Assembly: GCF_018812025.1 (NCBI RefSeq)
Contig: NC_063045.1
Location: forward strand, 13,203,112 to 13,267,111
DNA length: 64,000 nt
Direction of reading: 5' to 3'
Source: Megalobrama amblycephala
Taxonomy: Eukaryota > Chordata > Actinopteri > Cypriniformes > Xenocyprididae
The notes under the pieces are model-generated. The model made no database searches, was not told the DNA's origin, and saw nothing but the letters and a program-made list of their open reading frames with translations. The position numbers were made by a program, and so were the translations under genes. Positions 15,218 to 27,692 of this stretch are shown here, piece after piece (positions within the stretch are counted from its first letter, which is position 1; each line of letters opens with the position of its first letter).

Positions 15218-16059
15218 ACCATTTCCAAGTGTAATGTGGCAAGCCTAATTAAACCTGATTTGGTTACTTAATTGTATCCTTGTGTATGATTTTCAGCTTT
15301 GAGAAAGAACACAACATGGTAGCATTGTGTTCATTTGCATCCTCAAAGTCAAACGTAACTTTGTTTCGTTGCCAAAAATCACTCAAAAACTTCAAATCAC
15401 TAAATCTTATTAAAACCGAATAACCTCTGGTCTCTTTGACCAAAACCAGCTTTGATAAGAGAGACAGCATTTTGTTGTCTGCTTTGTGTATTTCTCTGTA
15501 GCTTCTTGATTGGTAACCCCGCCCACAGTCAAACCTCATTGGTCTAAAATCATATTCCTCATGAATATTAAACATTATGGATAAGATAATACTGATTGTG
15601 AAACATCAGCTCGACAGTAAAGATTTTCTCTGTCATTTTTCATTTTCACTGGCCCCATCAGATAATGAATATAATTATAAATATGTCTGTTTTGAAAGAT
15701 TAAACATCAAAACTCTAATAGCTTTAATAACCTACCTGACATGATCAGACCAAACAATTACCAAAACACTGACTTTTTTTGCTAGAAAACAATGCAAAAC
15801 TAGAAAACTGTTTTCTACACATTCTTACTTAGGCATATAAGCCACAAGTCATTTTTGCAAGAGAAAACTCTTCTGATTGGCTGTTGTTTTATAGCGTCAC
15901 ACTGTATTTTTGGTTTCTGAATACCCATTACGGTCACACTTTAGATAAGAGTCCAATTCTCACTATTAACTAACTATTAACTATGACTTTTGCCTCAATA
16001 AACTCCTAATTACTGCTAATAAACAGTTATTAAGGTAGTTGTTGAGTTTAGGTATAAGG

Positions 16060-18061
16060 CAGTGGTCGCCAACCCGTCGATCGCGACGCGATCTTTATCA
16101 CTGTTCCAGTAGCTCGTGAAAATAACAGAAATATGAGTACAAAAATACATTGCATTTTTCCGGTCTTTGTACTGTATTTTTGTATTTATTTTTCTGTTAT
16201 TTTCGGGAGCTACTGGGACAGTGATAAAGGTAAATAGCCCACATCATGCATGAGTCTGTAAAAGGCCGTTAACAAGAGGCCAGAGACGCTGAAGACGGAC
16301 GCGAAGAGGAGAAAATTCTGTAGCAGGCAGAGCAGCTCACTGTTCACGATGCTCGAAATATAGGAAGAAAATATAGATATTGAATTGGTTTGTGAGGAGT
16401 TATGAATTCATCTCTAAAAGGAATTACTGTCTCCAGAGAAATTTCGATGGTAATGGAATTTTATTTTCCTCTTACCTCAGAATAATGTAACGTTAGCTAA
16501 TTATTAGCGCAGTTCAGCTGTTTACAGCTGTAACCAAAGAAACGCCGTATCACTGCTGCTCCATAAGCGCCACCTGCTGTCAGAGAGTGAATTTACGTCT
16601 CATTCAGCTTGTTGTTTTTGTTTCATGCTTTTGTGTGTGTGTGTGTGTGTGTGTGTACTGTGTAGCATATAATTTCACAAAGATAAAGTCAGACCGTCCT
16701 GTTTTTGCTTTAAATCTTAAAGTTAAATCTAATTCAAATGAAAAACAACTGTTCATGCAACGTGTAGCATCTTTGTTTGGATTGTGATTAAAAAGCAGTG
16801 GTTCCCTCTAATTTGAAATGGCTGTGTATTTTAGTTTATTATAATAGGCTAATATTAATAATAAATATCTGCAACCAACAGAATCGGGCAATTTGCTTGT
16901 AATAAATACATAAATAAGAATCTAAATTGGCCACGAAAAAAAATACTAAATACTAGGGGTGTGACGAGATCTCGTGGCACGAGATCTCGCGAGACTAAAC
17001 TGTGACGAGATTTCTCGTCAAGGCGAAAAGTATCTCGTGATGTTGCCAGACAGAGTGTTAGATGATTAGGAAAGAATATGCCACCGCTACGTTTACATTA
17101 TGTCCACTTCGTTTTGCTTTGTATAAAGTTGGATAACGGTCGCCGCCGCTCCATATTTACGAGTATGCGCGACCGTTGAAAGTGAAAGTAAACGCGCGCG
17201 CGCATTCAAACGGATTTCAATTTGCTTAAAGCGGCTCCCGATGAATGCAGATTCTCTCAATATGAAACCTATTTTAGGCTGGGCAGTGTAGTTGTAACCA
17301 CTCCTAGCTCTGTATAAGAAAAAATTGGTCTTATTTGTCTTTGAATATTGAAGAGTGCGATTATGGTTGCATTATTGTAAAGTGTTACATAAAATGAATA
17401 ACAGTTTTCTCTTCTTATTATTTACTAGTACAAACAATAAGGTTTCATTTGTTAACATATTAATGCACTGTGAACTTCATAACTAACAATGAATACTATT
17501 TTTATAACTACAAACAAAGATTAATAAATACTGTAGCAATATATTGCCTTGTTAGTTGATGTTGGTTATACATTAATGTTAATAAATGAGACCTTATGTA
17601 AAGTGTTACCATTTTTATTTATACTGTTTTATTTCTGTGATCTGTTTGTGGAAGGAGTTCAGTAGGAGGTCAAAAGCTAAAGCTATAATTCATGTACAGA
17701 GATCTGAAGAGAAGCCAGTCAGTTCAGTTAGTGGCAAAACCTTTTACAGTGCTTGAGTATTGTTGTCTTTTACTGCAAGTAATTCAGTTTTGTCAGAAAG
17801 TAGAACGAAATGACATTCATTACAAAATGATTAGTTAAAACATTTCAAATACACCTGCAGAATATTTTTTCTAGTCATGTATTTCGCCATCTTGTCTCGT
17901 CTCGTGAACTCAATCTCGAGTCTCGTCTCGTCTCGTGAGATACTGGTCTCGTCACACCCCTACTAAATACAATCTGGGCTGTCTTTTTCTATCAAGTAGA
18001 TCTTGTCTTTCATAAAGGTCGACGTCAGGGATCTTGGGCTTAAAAAGGTTGGTGACCACTG
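16060..18061. mobile_element. hAT-type element with 8-bp target duplication GTATAAGG
   Basis: Ends 'cagtggtcgccaacc' and 'ggttggtgaccactg' are inverted repeats. The 8-bp direct duplication GTATAAGG is perfect at 16052-16059 and 18062-18069. A hairpin at about 16090-16230 forms its left interior. No transposase frame remains. It is interrupted by a second hAT copy at 16954-17962. Confidence 0.93.
16954..17962. mobile_element. second hAT-type element nested in the first, duplication CTAAATAC
   Basis: Ends 'taggggtgtgacgaga' and 'tctcgtcacaccccta', perfect 8-bp duplication CTAAATAC at 16946-16953 and 17963-17970. Both ends are rich in CTCGT/ACGAG repeats. Length 1009 bp, no transposase frame, so non-autonomous. 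Confidence 0.95.
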
Positions 18062-18722
18062 GTATAAGGGATGTAGAATATGATCATGCAGAATAAGGCA
18101 TTAATATGTGCTTTATAAGTACTAATAAACAGCCAATATCCTAGTAATATGCATGCTAATAAGCAACTAGTTAATAGTGAGAATTGAACCCTAATCTAAA
18201 GTGTTTTGTCGCGTGGCTTGTTTGCAGTTTAGACATGGAGTAAAACTGACCTGAAGATAAAACCTCAGGTTGAATACAGCAGCATGAAGCAGTTGAAGGT
18301 TGGGCCTCACGTCAGTGTGTGTGGGTGGCTTTGATTATTTGATTGTTTGTATGAAGTGAAGTGGACCAACTACTATCGGCACATTGGTGATTGTGTTCGT
18401 TGAGCTGTGGCGTCTTTTTACAAAGATCAAAACAGAAGACCACCCAAAAAACACAAAGGGAGACCATGCTGAATCAAGTGACGTGAAAAAGCGTGAATAT
18501 AAATAGACATAAATATAAATCAGACATTAATACATAGTATGTGTTGCAGATGGTGTTTAAAAAGTCGTATATGAATTGCAAGTGGTTATAAAATATTATG
18601 TGCCGTCAGCATGAATCTTTAAAGAGCATTGTTCTCTATATGTCTGACATATTTTAGGCTGAATTCTGTATCACAGATTAATCTCTGTCTGTTCTATATC
18701 TCCGTTTCACCCTGTTTTACAG

Positions 18723-18794
18723 ATCCTGGATGGGGGAGCCTGACAGCCCACACAAACACCCCAGTCGGGACGCCCCGGCGTTTCATTAGTGATG
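18723..18794 (+). CDS. candidate internal exon, unrecognised
   Basis: 72 bases behind a good acceptor ('cctgttttacag'), open in phase 1 with G+C-rich codons encoding PGWGSLTAHTNTPVGTPRRF and ending ISD. The only plausible donor is the non-canonical GC type ('gatg|gcaagt'). Phase 1 in and out. The other two frames have stops. No family recognised. Confidence 0.3.
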
Positions 18795-19047
18795 GCAAGT
18801 CCTGTCTGAGCCTTTTACTTGTGTAAACACAGATTCCGTCCTGTGATGAACTTCAGTGGAAATAAAGAATGAATGAGAGAAGAGGAGGAGAGGATGTTGT
18901 GATAAGTATCTATTTCAGTAAGATCACACTGATCCACCTCACTGACAATATAATAACATTTATAAACATATTAACACTTTCCCCTTATATGCTAATTGGT
19001 GTGTGAAGTGTACAGAAACCTTGCCAGGTCATTTTTCTTAAGTGTTT

Positions 19048-19930
19048 TTTTTTTTTTTTTTTTTTTTTTTAATAAATCTGTGGCATATTATAAAACTGGT
19101 CAAAAAAGAATTTAAAATCTTTCTAAAAATAAAATATATGAAAATTGACAGAAAAACAAAAAACAAACAAAAAAATCAACCTACATTTATATATATTTTA
19201 ATAATAATGTATATTATAAAGTATATACAATATATAATAATTATAATGATAAATATATAGATAACATTTATAATACAATAATTAAATATTTTTTAATTTT
19301 ATAAAATATTTTGTAATAATTTTGTAAAAATTATTACAAAATTTTGTATGATATTTTGTAAAAATGTAATACATTTTTTTGTTTAAACTATATATTATAA
19401 AATATGTACAATATATAATAAATCTATAGATATTTATAATGCAATACTTAATTATATTTACTTTATTTTATAAATAATTTGTGTAATACATTTTTTGGTA
19501 ATACTATTATTATTGAATATTAAAAGATATAATGAATATAAAGATACTAATTATAATACAGTTATATTTAACATGTTTTAGTTATATTTCAAATTTTAGA
19601 ATAGATTTTTATAAAATACATATTTCTATAATATTGTATATTATAAAAAAATATTTGTAATAAGTAATACCTATAATAATAAATATAGAGATATTATTTA
19701 TAATACAATATTATATTTAAATATAATATATAATTTTTATAATATACTTTACTTTATTTTGTATTTATAATTGTTTTTATTTATATTTTTTTATTTAGTT
19801 TATTAATTTTTTATAATTGTATTTTTATTATATTTTATTATAATATATAATCACCTTTTCTTGCTCATTTTTTATTGTTACAAACAGAATAAAAAACAAA
19901 CAATGTAGGATATACAAAAAAAAAAACCCT
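19048..19930. repeat. extremely AT-rich tract
   Basis: Nearly 900 bases made almost only of A and T, starting with a T22 tract, full of 'tataat/attata' words. Reads as decayed simple repeat; frames within it are artefacts. Confidence 0.85.
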
Positions 19931-20464
19931 GCAAATGTCTGCAAAGTTCACACACCAAGATTTTCTCCAAACCAAATTTGACATTATCAGACCATACATC
20001 AACTTCCCTTCAAAGCAGAAGATCTACTTCAACACACCTGCCTAAATAATCATGACACATCCATAAAATATAGTTTTTTAAAAATCATTATGGCTTTTTT
20101 TGTGTGTGTGTGTATTAAAGGGCTTTCAGTGGAGAATGAGCCGCATACTCTGTGAAACACCACAAACTCTGCCAAACAAGATCTTCAATCCAGCCAAACC
20201 AATCAGCATTAGCCGGATCCTTCACTAAAGGAAGTGTGGATTGGATCAAACTCATCCCTGGAGCAGAAAGCATTTTGAACTCGACTATATGTCAGCACGG
20301 CCTCTGAAAAACTACCAGGCTGCAGCAGTAATTCAGTCTCATCTCACATCGATCTACATGAGAGACTGACACACGTGATTCATTACGGGAGTGTGAACGC
20401 AGACACTACCCATGCCAAAATGAGACATTCCTCTCTGTCTGTAGGCTGACATCTTCTCTCTTAC

Positions 20465-20504
20465 CTCCAGCAGAACCCGTCAGGACAACGGTGGCAGATG
20501 ATTC
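20465..20504 (-). CDS. candidate small exon of the minus-strand membrane-protein gene
   Basis: 40 bases between a minus-strand acceptor ('tttggcacag') and a strong donor ('ggag|gtaaga'). Read in phase 0 it gives ESSATVVLTGSAG and ends in phase 1, which is the phase required by the exon at 7865-7993. A Ser/Thr-rich extracellular stalk would suit. Without transcript data it remains a hypothesis. Confidence 0.3.
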
Positions 20505-20516
20505 CTGTGCCAAACA

Positions 20517-20590
20517 TGATATAATATAATATAATATAATATAATATAATATAATATAATATAATATAATATAATATAATATAATATAAT
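20517..20590. repeat. (ATAAT)n microsatellite
   Basis: About 15 perfect pentamers. Confidence 0.97.
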
Positions 20591-21524
20591 CATTTGAATT
20601 TATAAATTATAAACTTTTTAAGGACTGAATGGTTAAATTTCCTTCTTAGCACAGACAGGTGGAAACCATGAAGTAGATGACTCTTATATAACCCTACACT
20701 GAGAAATGCCAACACATCTGTGTTTGTAGATAAAGGCACAGCATGCTAATGAATGTCAAAATTTTAGGAGCACATCCAATACATCTGCAAGCCCTAAAAA
20801 TTAGGTTCCAAGGGACCCAATGGAGAGCCGGGTGCTTGAACCCTGCTGAGAATAAAACTCAAGATCAGTCAAATGTAAGCACGGTTTCCGGCACAGTAAT
20901 AACCATCCATTATGAGCTCATTAATCTTCGAGTCTGACAGCTATTTTCTCTCACATTCTATGCTCTTATTGGTACTGCTTTATGGAAGAGATTTTATTTC
21001 TGCGGTTTCGCAGCCGAGGAGCAGCTCAGATCCATCAGGTGGGTCTGGCACTGTAAGAACAATGTCAGAACAATTTGTTTCTGTAAAACGTCAGACTTCT
21101 GAGAGTGTGCATGAGACTACACAGCTAGCGCTCGTATCTGGCCTGGGCACTACCGAACACATTCCAGCAGGGAAGTTTACGCAAAGGAGCCTATTTGCTA
21201 CATTACATAGCCGATGTTATCAGTAGATCTCTCCTGAAGCAGGAAGACAATGCTTTTGAAAAAAATACTCATGGAATGAAGCTGCATTTGTTGAAGTCAA
21301 TGTATTTGTGCTGCAAAAATGCAGATAAATGGGAAACGGAAAAACGAAAATAGGTCCAAAATGCAACTTTTTCAGTTTTCTAATGAGGTAAAGGGAAGGC
21401 TTGTGAGTATATTTAAACACTTTTTGGAATGGGAGTCATTTCTTACAATCTGTTTTTGTAAAAAAAAAAAAGGTTACATTTTCCAATGAAAATTTTAGTA
21501 GCCCTTCAGATGCAAAACTCAATG

Positions 21525-21640
21525 CTAAAGTGTTGTGGGTGGTTGCCAAAAGGCTGTTAAGCAGTTTCTAAGGTGTTCTGATTGTTTAGGCTGTTGCTAG
21601 GGTCTTCAGAGTGGTTGCTAGGGTGTTACTATTCCTGTTT
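21525..21640. repeat. GTTGCTAGGGTGTT-type degenerate tandem repeat
   Basis: Repeats of 'ggttgctagggtgtt' words, the complement of the long array at 43740-44580. Another short copy is at 49150-49215. Confidence 0.7.
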
Positions 21641-21891
21641 TATTATCTGCCAGATGATACTTAGAAACTAAATAGTACACAAAGCTGCATGGTTTGCAGT
21701 GTCACTCATGTCTACCGTATAGCACAAATGGTTTGGGAAAAATTACATGCCAAAATTGGTTAAAATCCTTACCGTAATACGATGCTAGCCTTCATAAACA
21801 CTACTAATGAAGGGTGTAATACACTGTATCTATTCAAGAGTTTGATACAAAACACTGTTTCAGACTAGCATACCTAAATGAATGAACTCAC

Positions 21892-21945
21892 CTTGGAGAC
21901 ACTCCAGAACAGATGTAGTCTTGGAGTCCGTCCATGTTTCGCCTC
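21892..21945 (-). CDS. candidate exon of the minus-strand membrane-protein gene
   Basis: 54 bases with acceptor 'ttctcaaag' and a strong donor 'ccaag|gtgagt' on the minus strand. All three frames are open. Phase 0 (EAKHGRTPRLHLFWSVSK) joins the 20465 exon in frame. Phase 1 (GGETWTDSKTTSVLECLQ) would join 7865-7993 directly. A third frame starts with ATG in fair context (aaacATGG), so it could instead be a first exon. Confidence 0.3.
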
Positions 21946-23725
21946 CTTTGAGAAAATACAGAACCGAATCGTTTGATTAGCACAAATCTGAGTGCTTCAT
22001 CATGACATATTTACACTGCAGTTGTGGAGACGAAACCTTAAGCACAAAAAGATGCGGTTCTCATTATATTTCTATCATAAAATATCTCACCACCTTTGAG
22101 AAAATTTCACTTTGGCTCTGAGTCAACGGAGATTGGATACAACTATAAAACTGGCAAAAATCTTTATTCTAAAGGCTTAATTTTAGCATTTTCAGCAGAC
22201 CAGACATTATAGGGCCAGTAAATCTCTTTAAACCTTTAAGTGGCTAAGATTAGCCCATCGCTCAAACGTTCAACTCTTACACGTTACAGATGCAAAGTCT
22301 GATGAATGCGCTTGTTCCTATGTGTCCATGGCTGCTTTTCCATGGGCACGTACTCATCAAGAAGGATATTCCTGCAAACGAACACTTGGTTTCTCTGGGA
22401 AAGAGGCTCAGACACTCTGGGGAGAGATGGATGTGGGGAGGCAGCAGGAGGCCCAAAAATAGGCTGACATCTCTCACACGGAGCACATAGGAAAAATGTG
22501 CCCTCGAAGAACAGTTTTCACAGGAGACAGAGGACCACAAACTTTCAGAACATCTACAGAACACCAAGAACTATGTATAGACTCCTTTAGAAATTACATT
22601 TGCTTTTTGAGGTTAACTGCAAGTCCAAGAACAACAGGGTTGAGGGTTTAACATTGTACAGTAACAGGCTACAGTAATCAAACTGCAGGTGAACCTGATT
22701 GTTCCAAGTACAACATGTTCCTGGATCAATGCTCAAACAATTAATCAGATTTTAGGGACAAGTTTACAGTTTATGTCAAGTTTAGGCTTACAACCAGGTT
22801 AGGTGCTTCTACATCAGTGTTATTCACCTATCATTTCCCTTTGATTTCATGGATAAGTTATGGGAAGAGTTAGGTTAAGGGTAGGGGTGACCCATCATGG
22901 TGACCCAAACAGCAATCTTCGAAACTTCAGTTAACCCCTTAAATGCATGACTGTTTCGCCAATCATTATTACATATTCGGGTCTTTATCGACCCGCATCT
23001 ATATCTAACACGGATGGATCTCTACCTGTCGCTATAATATAAAACTCCTCTGATATTAGAGTAGCAATTACAGAAGAATAAAATAAATCATATTTTGTTA
23101 CCTTTTGGGACAATTTAATATTTAGAAAGATAAATGTTGATTAATAACTTGATTATAAATCACTCAAAAGATATATACTGAAGCGGCAGTGGATTCCAGA
23201 ATTCAACCCTTCAGAACACATCCAGTATTGCATTTGTTCTATTAAGTTGTGGTCACATTTACCATTGTTCAGAGAATTTCAACGGGAATCCAGGCAATTG
23301 ACAATTTTTTGAGAGAGCGAAAGATTTCCCCCACAGATTTTGCAATGAATTCAAGTTGGTCACGAAATTCGCCACATTGACCAAAAGGAAAGCTGTTTGA
23401 AAGTGATTTCTGTGTGAGCTGTGCTTTAAATATCACTACACTCTTAAGACAATGGAGCTTTTTTACCTACTAAATTTACCTGAAATTGAGCTACTCATTT
23501 TAGTCTTTTTATTGTTGAGGAAAAAGTAAGATGTTCTTTTGAAAATCTGTAAGAACTTTCTGATAGCAGTTATAGCGCAATGTTAGCTGTAGCAATAACA
23601 CATATTATTTAAGTCTCGTTAGCATAAAATGAGATATGTTTGTGCTGAAAATAATGACTTAAAAATAAAAAAGACTTCTTTAAATGCTCATAAATGATTA
23701 CTTACTAAACCAGCACATATATTAA

Positions 23726-25050
23726 AGGTGGGATACATAGTTTTTGAAAAATGCTGTTGGACATTGTTGGTATTTGAAATCACCCCAAACAAACCCACCC
23801 CTATCTTCATTGCTCCGCCTCCAAAACTCACCACCCTGCTGAGAAAATTAAAAATACTTCTGAGAAAGCAATTAATGCTTACAAAACTAAATGTCCAGAA
23901 GAGATGGGTGAGAAATACTGGAAATAACGTGTTCAGCACTTCAAGTCACAGCACAAAGTCGGTCCCGATCGCCGCTGGCAGGCGAGGCGAATGTACTAAC
24001 AATGACGCTAAATACCTCATTCTCTAGCGGTCGTCAGTGCGCAGTGGTTTACTGCACAACTCTCACTATCTGGCCACTGTTACACACGCAATGCAAGAGT
24101 GGATGTCTGTTTATCACAGCTGACATGCAACAAAATGATTCACGAAAAATAAAGCACATATATTGAAGTCCATATAGTGGACTTCAATGGGCACCAAACA
24201 GTTGAAGGTCAAAATTAGTTTCACTACAGCTTCAAATTGTTCTACACGATCCCAGACGTTTCTAGAGAAACAATCACTCATTTTCTAAAAAAAAAGTTAA
24301 AAATTTATAAATTTTAACCAGAAATGCTTATCTTGAACTAGCTCTCTTCTTCTTCTCTATTAGAATTCCGGCAGTGTAGACACTGCTAAGTGTATTACTG
24401 CCCTCCACAGGCCAAAGTTTGAACTAATTGTTATATGCAATATGCTAGTTCAATAATATATAGCAATTAGTTCAAACTTTGACCTGTGGAGGGCAGTAAT
24501 ACACCTAGCAGTGTCTACACTGCCGGAATTCAAATAGAGAAGAAGAAGAGAGCTAGTTCAAGATGAGCATTTCTGGTTAAAATGTATAAAATTAAAAAAT
24601 TAAAAAAAAAAAAAAATTGAAAATGAGTAATTGTTTGTCTAGATAAGACCATTATTTCTCGTCTGGGATCGTGTAGAACAATTTGAAGCTGCAGTGAAAC
24701 TAATTTTGACCTTCAACTGTTTGGTCCCCATTGAAGTCCACTATATGGAAAAAAATCCTGAAATGTTTTCATCAAAAACTTTAATTTCTTTTCGACTGAA
24801 AAGAAAGACATGGACATCTTGGCTGACATGGGGGTGAGTAAATTATCAGGAAAAGTTTATTTAAAAGTGGACTAATCCTTTAATGGGGGTCCTAAAGCGC
24901 TTGCCCAGTCATAAACCTTCATTTCAGTGATATTCTTTTCTGTCTCCTCGACCATCATACATCCCCTAATACTGATTGGTTACACGTTTGTTGTTGGTGT
25001 CGCCCGACTAACTTCCAAACAGTGTTTTTCAAAATTTACTTACTCCACCT
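23726..25050. mobile_element. TTAA-flanked non-autonomous element carrying a nested fold-back repeat
   Basis: Inverted ends 'aggtgggatacatag' and 'acttactccacct', both bordered by TTAA (23722-23725 and 25051-25054), as expected of piggyBac-like integration. The interior, about 24130-24886, is another repeat family inserted within it. The frames at 23688-24027 lie in the element and are not genes. Confidence 0.75.
24165..24735. repeat. long inverted repeat (hairpin) of about 570 bp
   Basis: Outer arms around 'gtggacttcaatgggcacc' pair with 'ggtccccattgaagtccac'. The inner arms 24335-24415 and 24475-24560 are almost perfect complements ('cactgctaagtgtattactg' against 'cagtaatacacctagcagtg'), with a loop around 24430-24465. 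Confidence 0.9.
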
Positions 25051-25059
25051 TTAACCGGA

Positions 25060-25290
25060 TCTCACTGGAAAACATAACTGTTTCACAAGGTGGTGATTTT
25101 GTATGAATTTGTACAATATGAATCGTACAAAAATGTACGTTTTTTTTTTTAAAGAAACTCATTATGAAGGACCACCCCAAACTCGCATGTCACTGGGGTT
25201 TAAACAGATCGTACGAAAACGTATGAGTGAGATCACACGAATTTGTACGAATTAGGCACCAATTAAGCAAAACGTAAAAAAGTTACAAAT
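25060..25290. repeat. dispersed repeat with 'cgtacgaaaacgtatgagtgagat' words
   Basis: Same family as 38960-39180 and 39488-39670 ('ctaaacctaac...gcagatc...gagat..cac/tgaa'). Not coding. Confidence 0.7.
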
Positions 25291-25599
25291 TGCTGTAGAA
25301 TTATGTTGCATATATCACCAATGCTATGCTCATATGCGGCAGGTGCAAGATGCGTGAAACAGGACGTCACCAGTGACCGTGTTTTCCAGCAAGACTAGAT
25401 CAAAACCAGCAGGTCTGAGCTGGATTTCACAGTAGGGTGCTCTGTGAAATATTTCCTCCATTGCAGGAGCTTCTCAAAATGCTGTTTGGTGCAGATGCTT
25501 CTCACTTTTCTTCAACTATTAGGTGGGCTTTCCTGAGGGAGATAGCAGGCAGGTTTCATCCACACTGCCAACTTAAACACTGAAACTACATACAGTGTA

Positions 25600-25805
25600 G
25601 TTTACGCAACAGTGCACGCAGTCATCCGAGCGTAGAGGACCGGAGAGGGGAACAGAGCCGAACTGTGTCCCAGGAGAGGGGATTTAGTGCGAGCTCAAAT
25701 CATCGATACCACTTCTGCCAGCTGCAGCTCGCAGAAAAGCCCTGTCCGTCCACTCTGGAGAGCGAAAACTTCTCGGGTCTCCGCTGTCAACATTTAATCC
25801 CTTTG
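25600..25805 (+). other. GC-richer island, possible untranslated first exon or promoter
   Basis: About 200 bases distinctly richer in G+C and CpG than the neighbourhood, with no ATG on the + strand until well beyond it, followed by a possible donor ('ccttt|gtacgt'). This composition fits a 5' UTR exon or promoter. On the minus strand a 32-codon frame exists but ends without a convincing donor. Confidence 0.25.
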
Positions 25806-26568
25806 TACGTATTTGTAGGATCCTGCTGTTTTAACTGGCATCACTCAGAGACTGACCAAAAACACTGTTCAGACACATATGTCGACTGGGACGTAAAACA
25901 TATGAAACACAGCATGATTAGACTCTCATATGTGTGATTTACTGTAAATGAGAGTCGGATCACGAGCTGATTGTCAGGTGGTGAATGTTTACTTTTCTAA
26001 TGCGTTGTGAACAGGAAGAACCGCATATGCTTAAAGAAGCACAAATGTATTCGTGATGTCGGTCAGTTGGTTGTGAGCGATAATTACAAAGTCCTCTGAG
26101 AGATTCAGCTGGAGAACAGTATTTCAGCAAACTCATGAAAGCTATTTATAAAAACAAAATATTCCAGGCTATTTTCTGCTTTGGTGCTGATGGATCAGCA
26201 CAGTCCTGCTGCTTAGCAATACATGCACTTCTGTTATTATATGTATGAATTATAATTAGTTTTAATATTTTTGTGGGGCATAAAGACACAAATGCCAGGG
26301 TGATACAACTGCCCTGATAACAATAAAGAAAAAGAACTCATTAAATAAATGAAATTCTAATTTAAAAACTAAAAAAAAAAGATGATTATAATTACTTGTG
26401 GTGTCATGTGGTGCAACCAATATGGGGAAGCATGCAAAAAAGGTCACAAATTATCCTAAAATATCAGATAATTTGTCCTTTTTATGATGTGGCAAGGTTA
26501 GATTGTAAAATTGAATATGGTACAACCCTCCCAAAATCATAATCATATATATGAATTAATAATTTATA

Positions 26569-26672
26569 GTGCTGTCAAATTGATTAATTGCAATTAATCG
26601 CATCAACGTAATGTTGTGTGTGTATATATGTGTTTGTGTGTGTGTATGCATGTGCGTATGTGCGTATGTTAC

Positions 26673-26717
<45 letters not shown>

Positions 26718-27692
26718 TACAGTCCAAAAGTTTGGAACCACTAAGATTTTTAATGTTTTTAAAAGAAGTTTCGTCTGCTCACCATGGCTACATTTATTTA
26801 ATTAAAAATACAGTAAAAACAGTAATATTGTGAAATATTATTACAATTTAAAATAAACTGTTTTCTATTTGAATGTATTTCACAAAGTAATTTATTCCTG
26901 TGATGCAAAGCTGAATTTTCAGCATCATTACTCCAGTCTTCAGTGTCACATGATCCTTCAGAAATCATTCTAATATGCTGATCTGCTGCTCAAGAAACAT
27001 TTAATGTGTACAATTGTACAAAATATTTGTGTACAATATTTTTTTTCAGGATTATTTGATGAATAGAAAGTTCAAAAGAACAGTGTTTATCTGAAATCTA
27101 ATCTTTTGTAACATTATAAATGTCTTTACTGCCACTTTTGATTGATTTAATGCATCCTTGCTGAATAAAAGTATTCATTTCTTTAATTTCTTTTCAAAAA
27201 AATAAAAATAAAAATTCTTACTGACCCCAAACTTTTGAACGGTAGTGTATAATGCTACAGAAGCTTTGTATTTCAGATAAATGCTGTTCTTTTGAACTTT
27301 CTATTCATCAAGGAATCCTGAAAAAAAAGTACACAACTGTTTTCAACATTGAAAATAATCATAAATGTTTATTGAGCAGCAAATCAGCATATTAGAATGA
27401 TTTCTGAAGGATCATGTGACACTGAAATATATTTAAATAGTACACAGTTATTTTAAATTGTAATAATATTTCACAATATTACTGTTTTTTACTGTATTTT
27501 TAATTAAATAAATGTAGCCTTGGTGAGCAGACGAAACTTCTTTTAAAAACATTAAAAATCTTAGTGGTTCCAAACTTTTGGACTGTACTGTATATATATA
27601 TATATATACATATAGCATAAACACACATAGGCCTATATTATATATTTACAAACTTTTATGTTGATGCGATTCATCAGTTTGACAGCACTAAT
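26569..27692. mobile_element. hAT-like 'AGTGCTGTCAAA' element split by a palindromic element
   Basis: Left 'tagtgctgtcaaattgatta' and right 'catcagtttgacagcacta' are inverted ends of a family seen again at the right edge of the window (63935). Most of its interior is the palindrome at 26715-27590 plus TA and TG microsatellites. Flanking 'aatttat' and 'aatttcat' may be a decayed target duplication. Confidence 0.65.
26715..27590. mobile_element. palindromic TA-flanked element, CAGTACAGTCC ends
   Basis: Ends 'cagtacagtccaaaag' and 'cttttggactgtactg' with TA on both sides (26713-26714, 27591-27592). The arms are inverted copies over most of their length. The centre contains one CACTACCGTTCA end in complement ('tgaacggtagtgta' at about 27235-27248). 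Paralogue of 51171-52107, whose centre is in the other orientation. Confidence 0.9.

Larger units (their letters stand above)
15934..18204. mobile_element. outer fold-back repeat split by a hAT insertion
   Basis: Left 'cacactttagataagagtccaattctcac' region (15935-15963) is the inverted counterpart of 'gtgagaattgaaccctaatctaaagtg' at 18177-18203. Without the insertion the element is about 260 bp. The right half shares 'gcattaatatgtgctttataagtac' with 5990-6348. Confidence 0.8.

Noticed and set aside
20465..20504. Cys-rich reading IICHRCPDGFCWR of the small minus-strand exon
   Set aside because: This frame leaves phase 2, which gives a stop in the next known exon (7865-7993); phase 0 is compatible instead.
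22277..22567. Overlapping 66- and 96-codon frames
   Set aside because: Open on both strands, no splice consensus fitting, no recognised motif.
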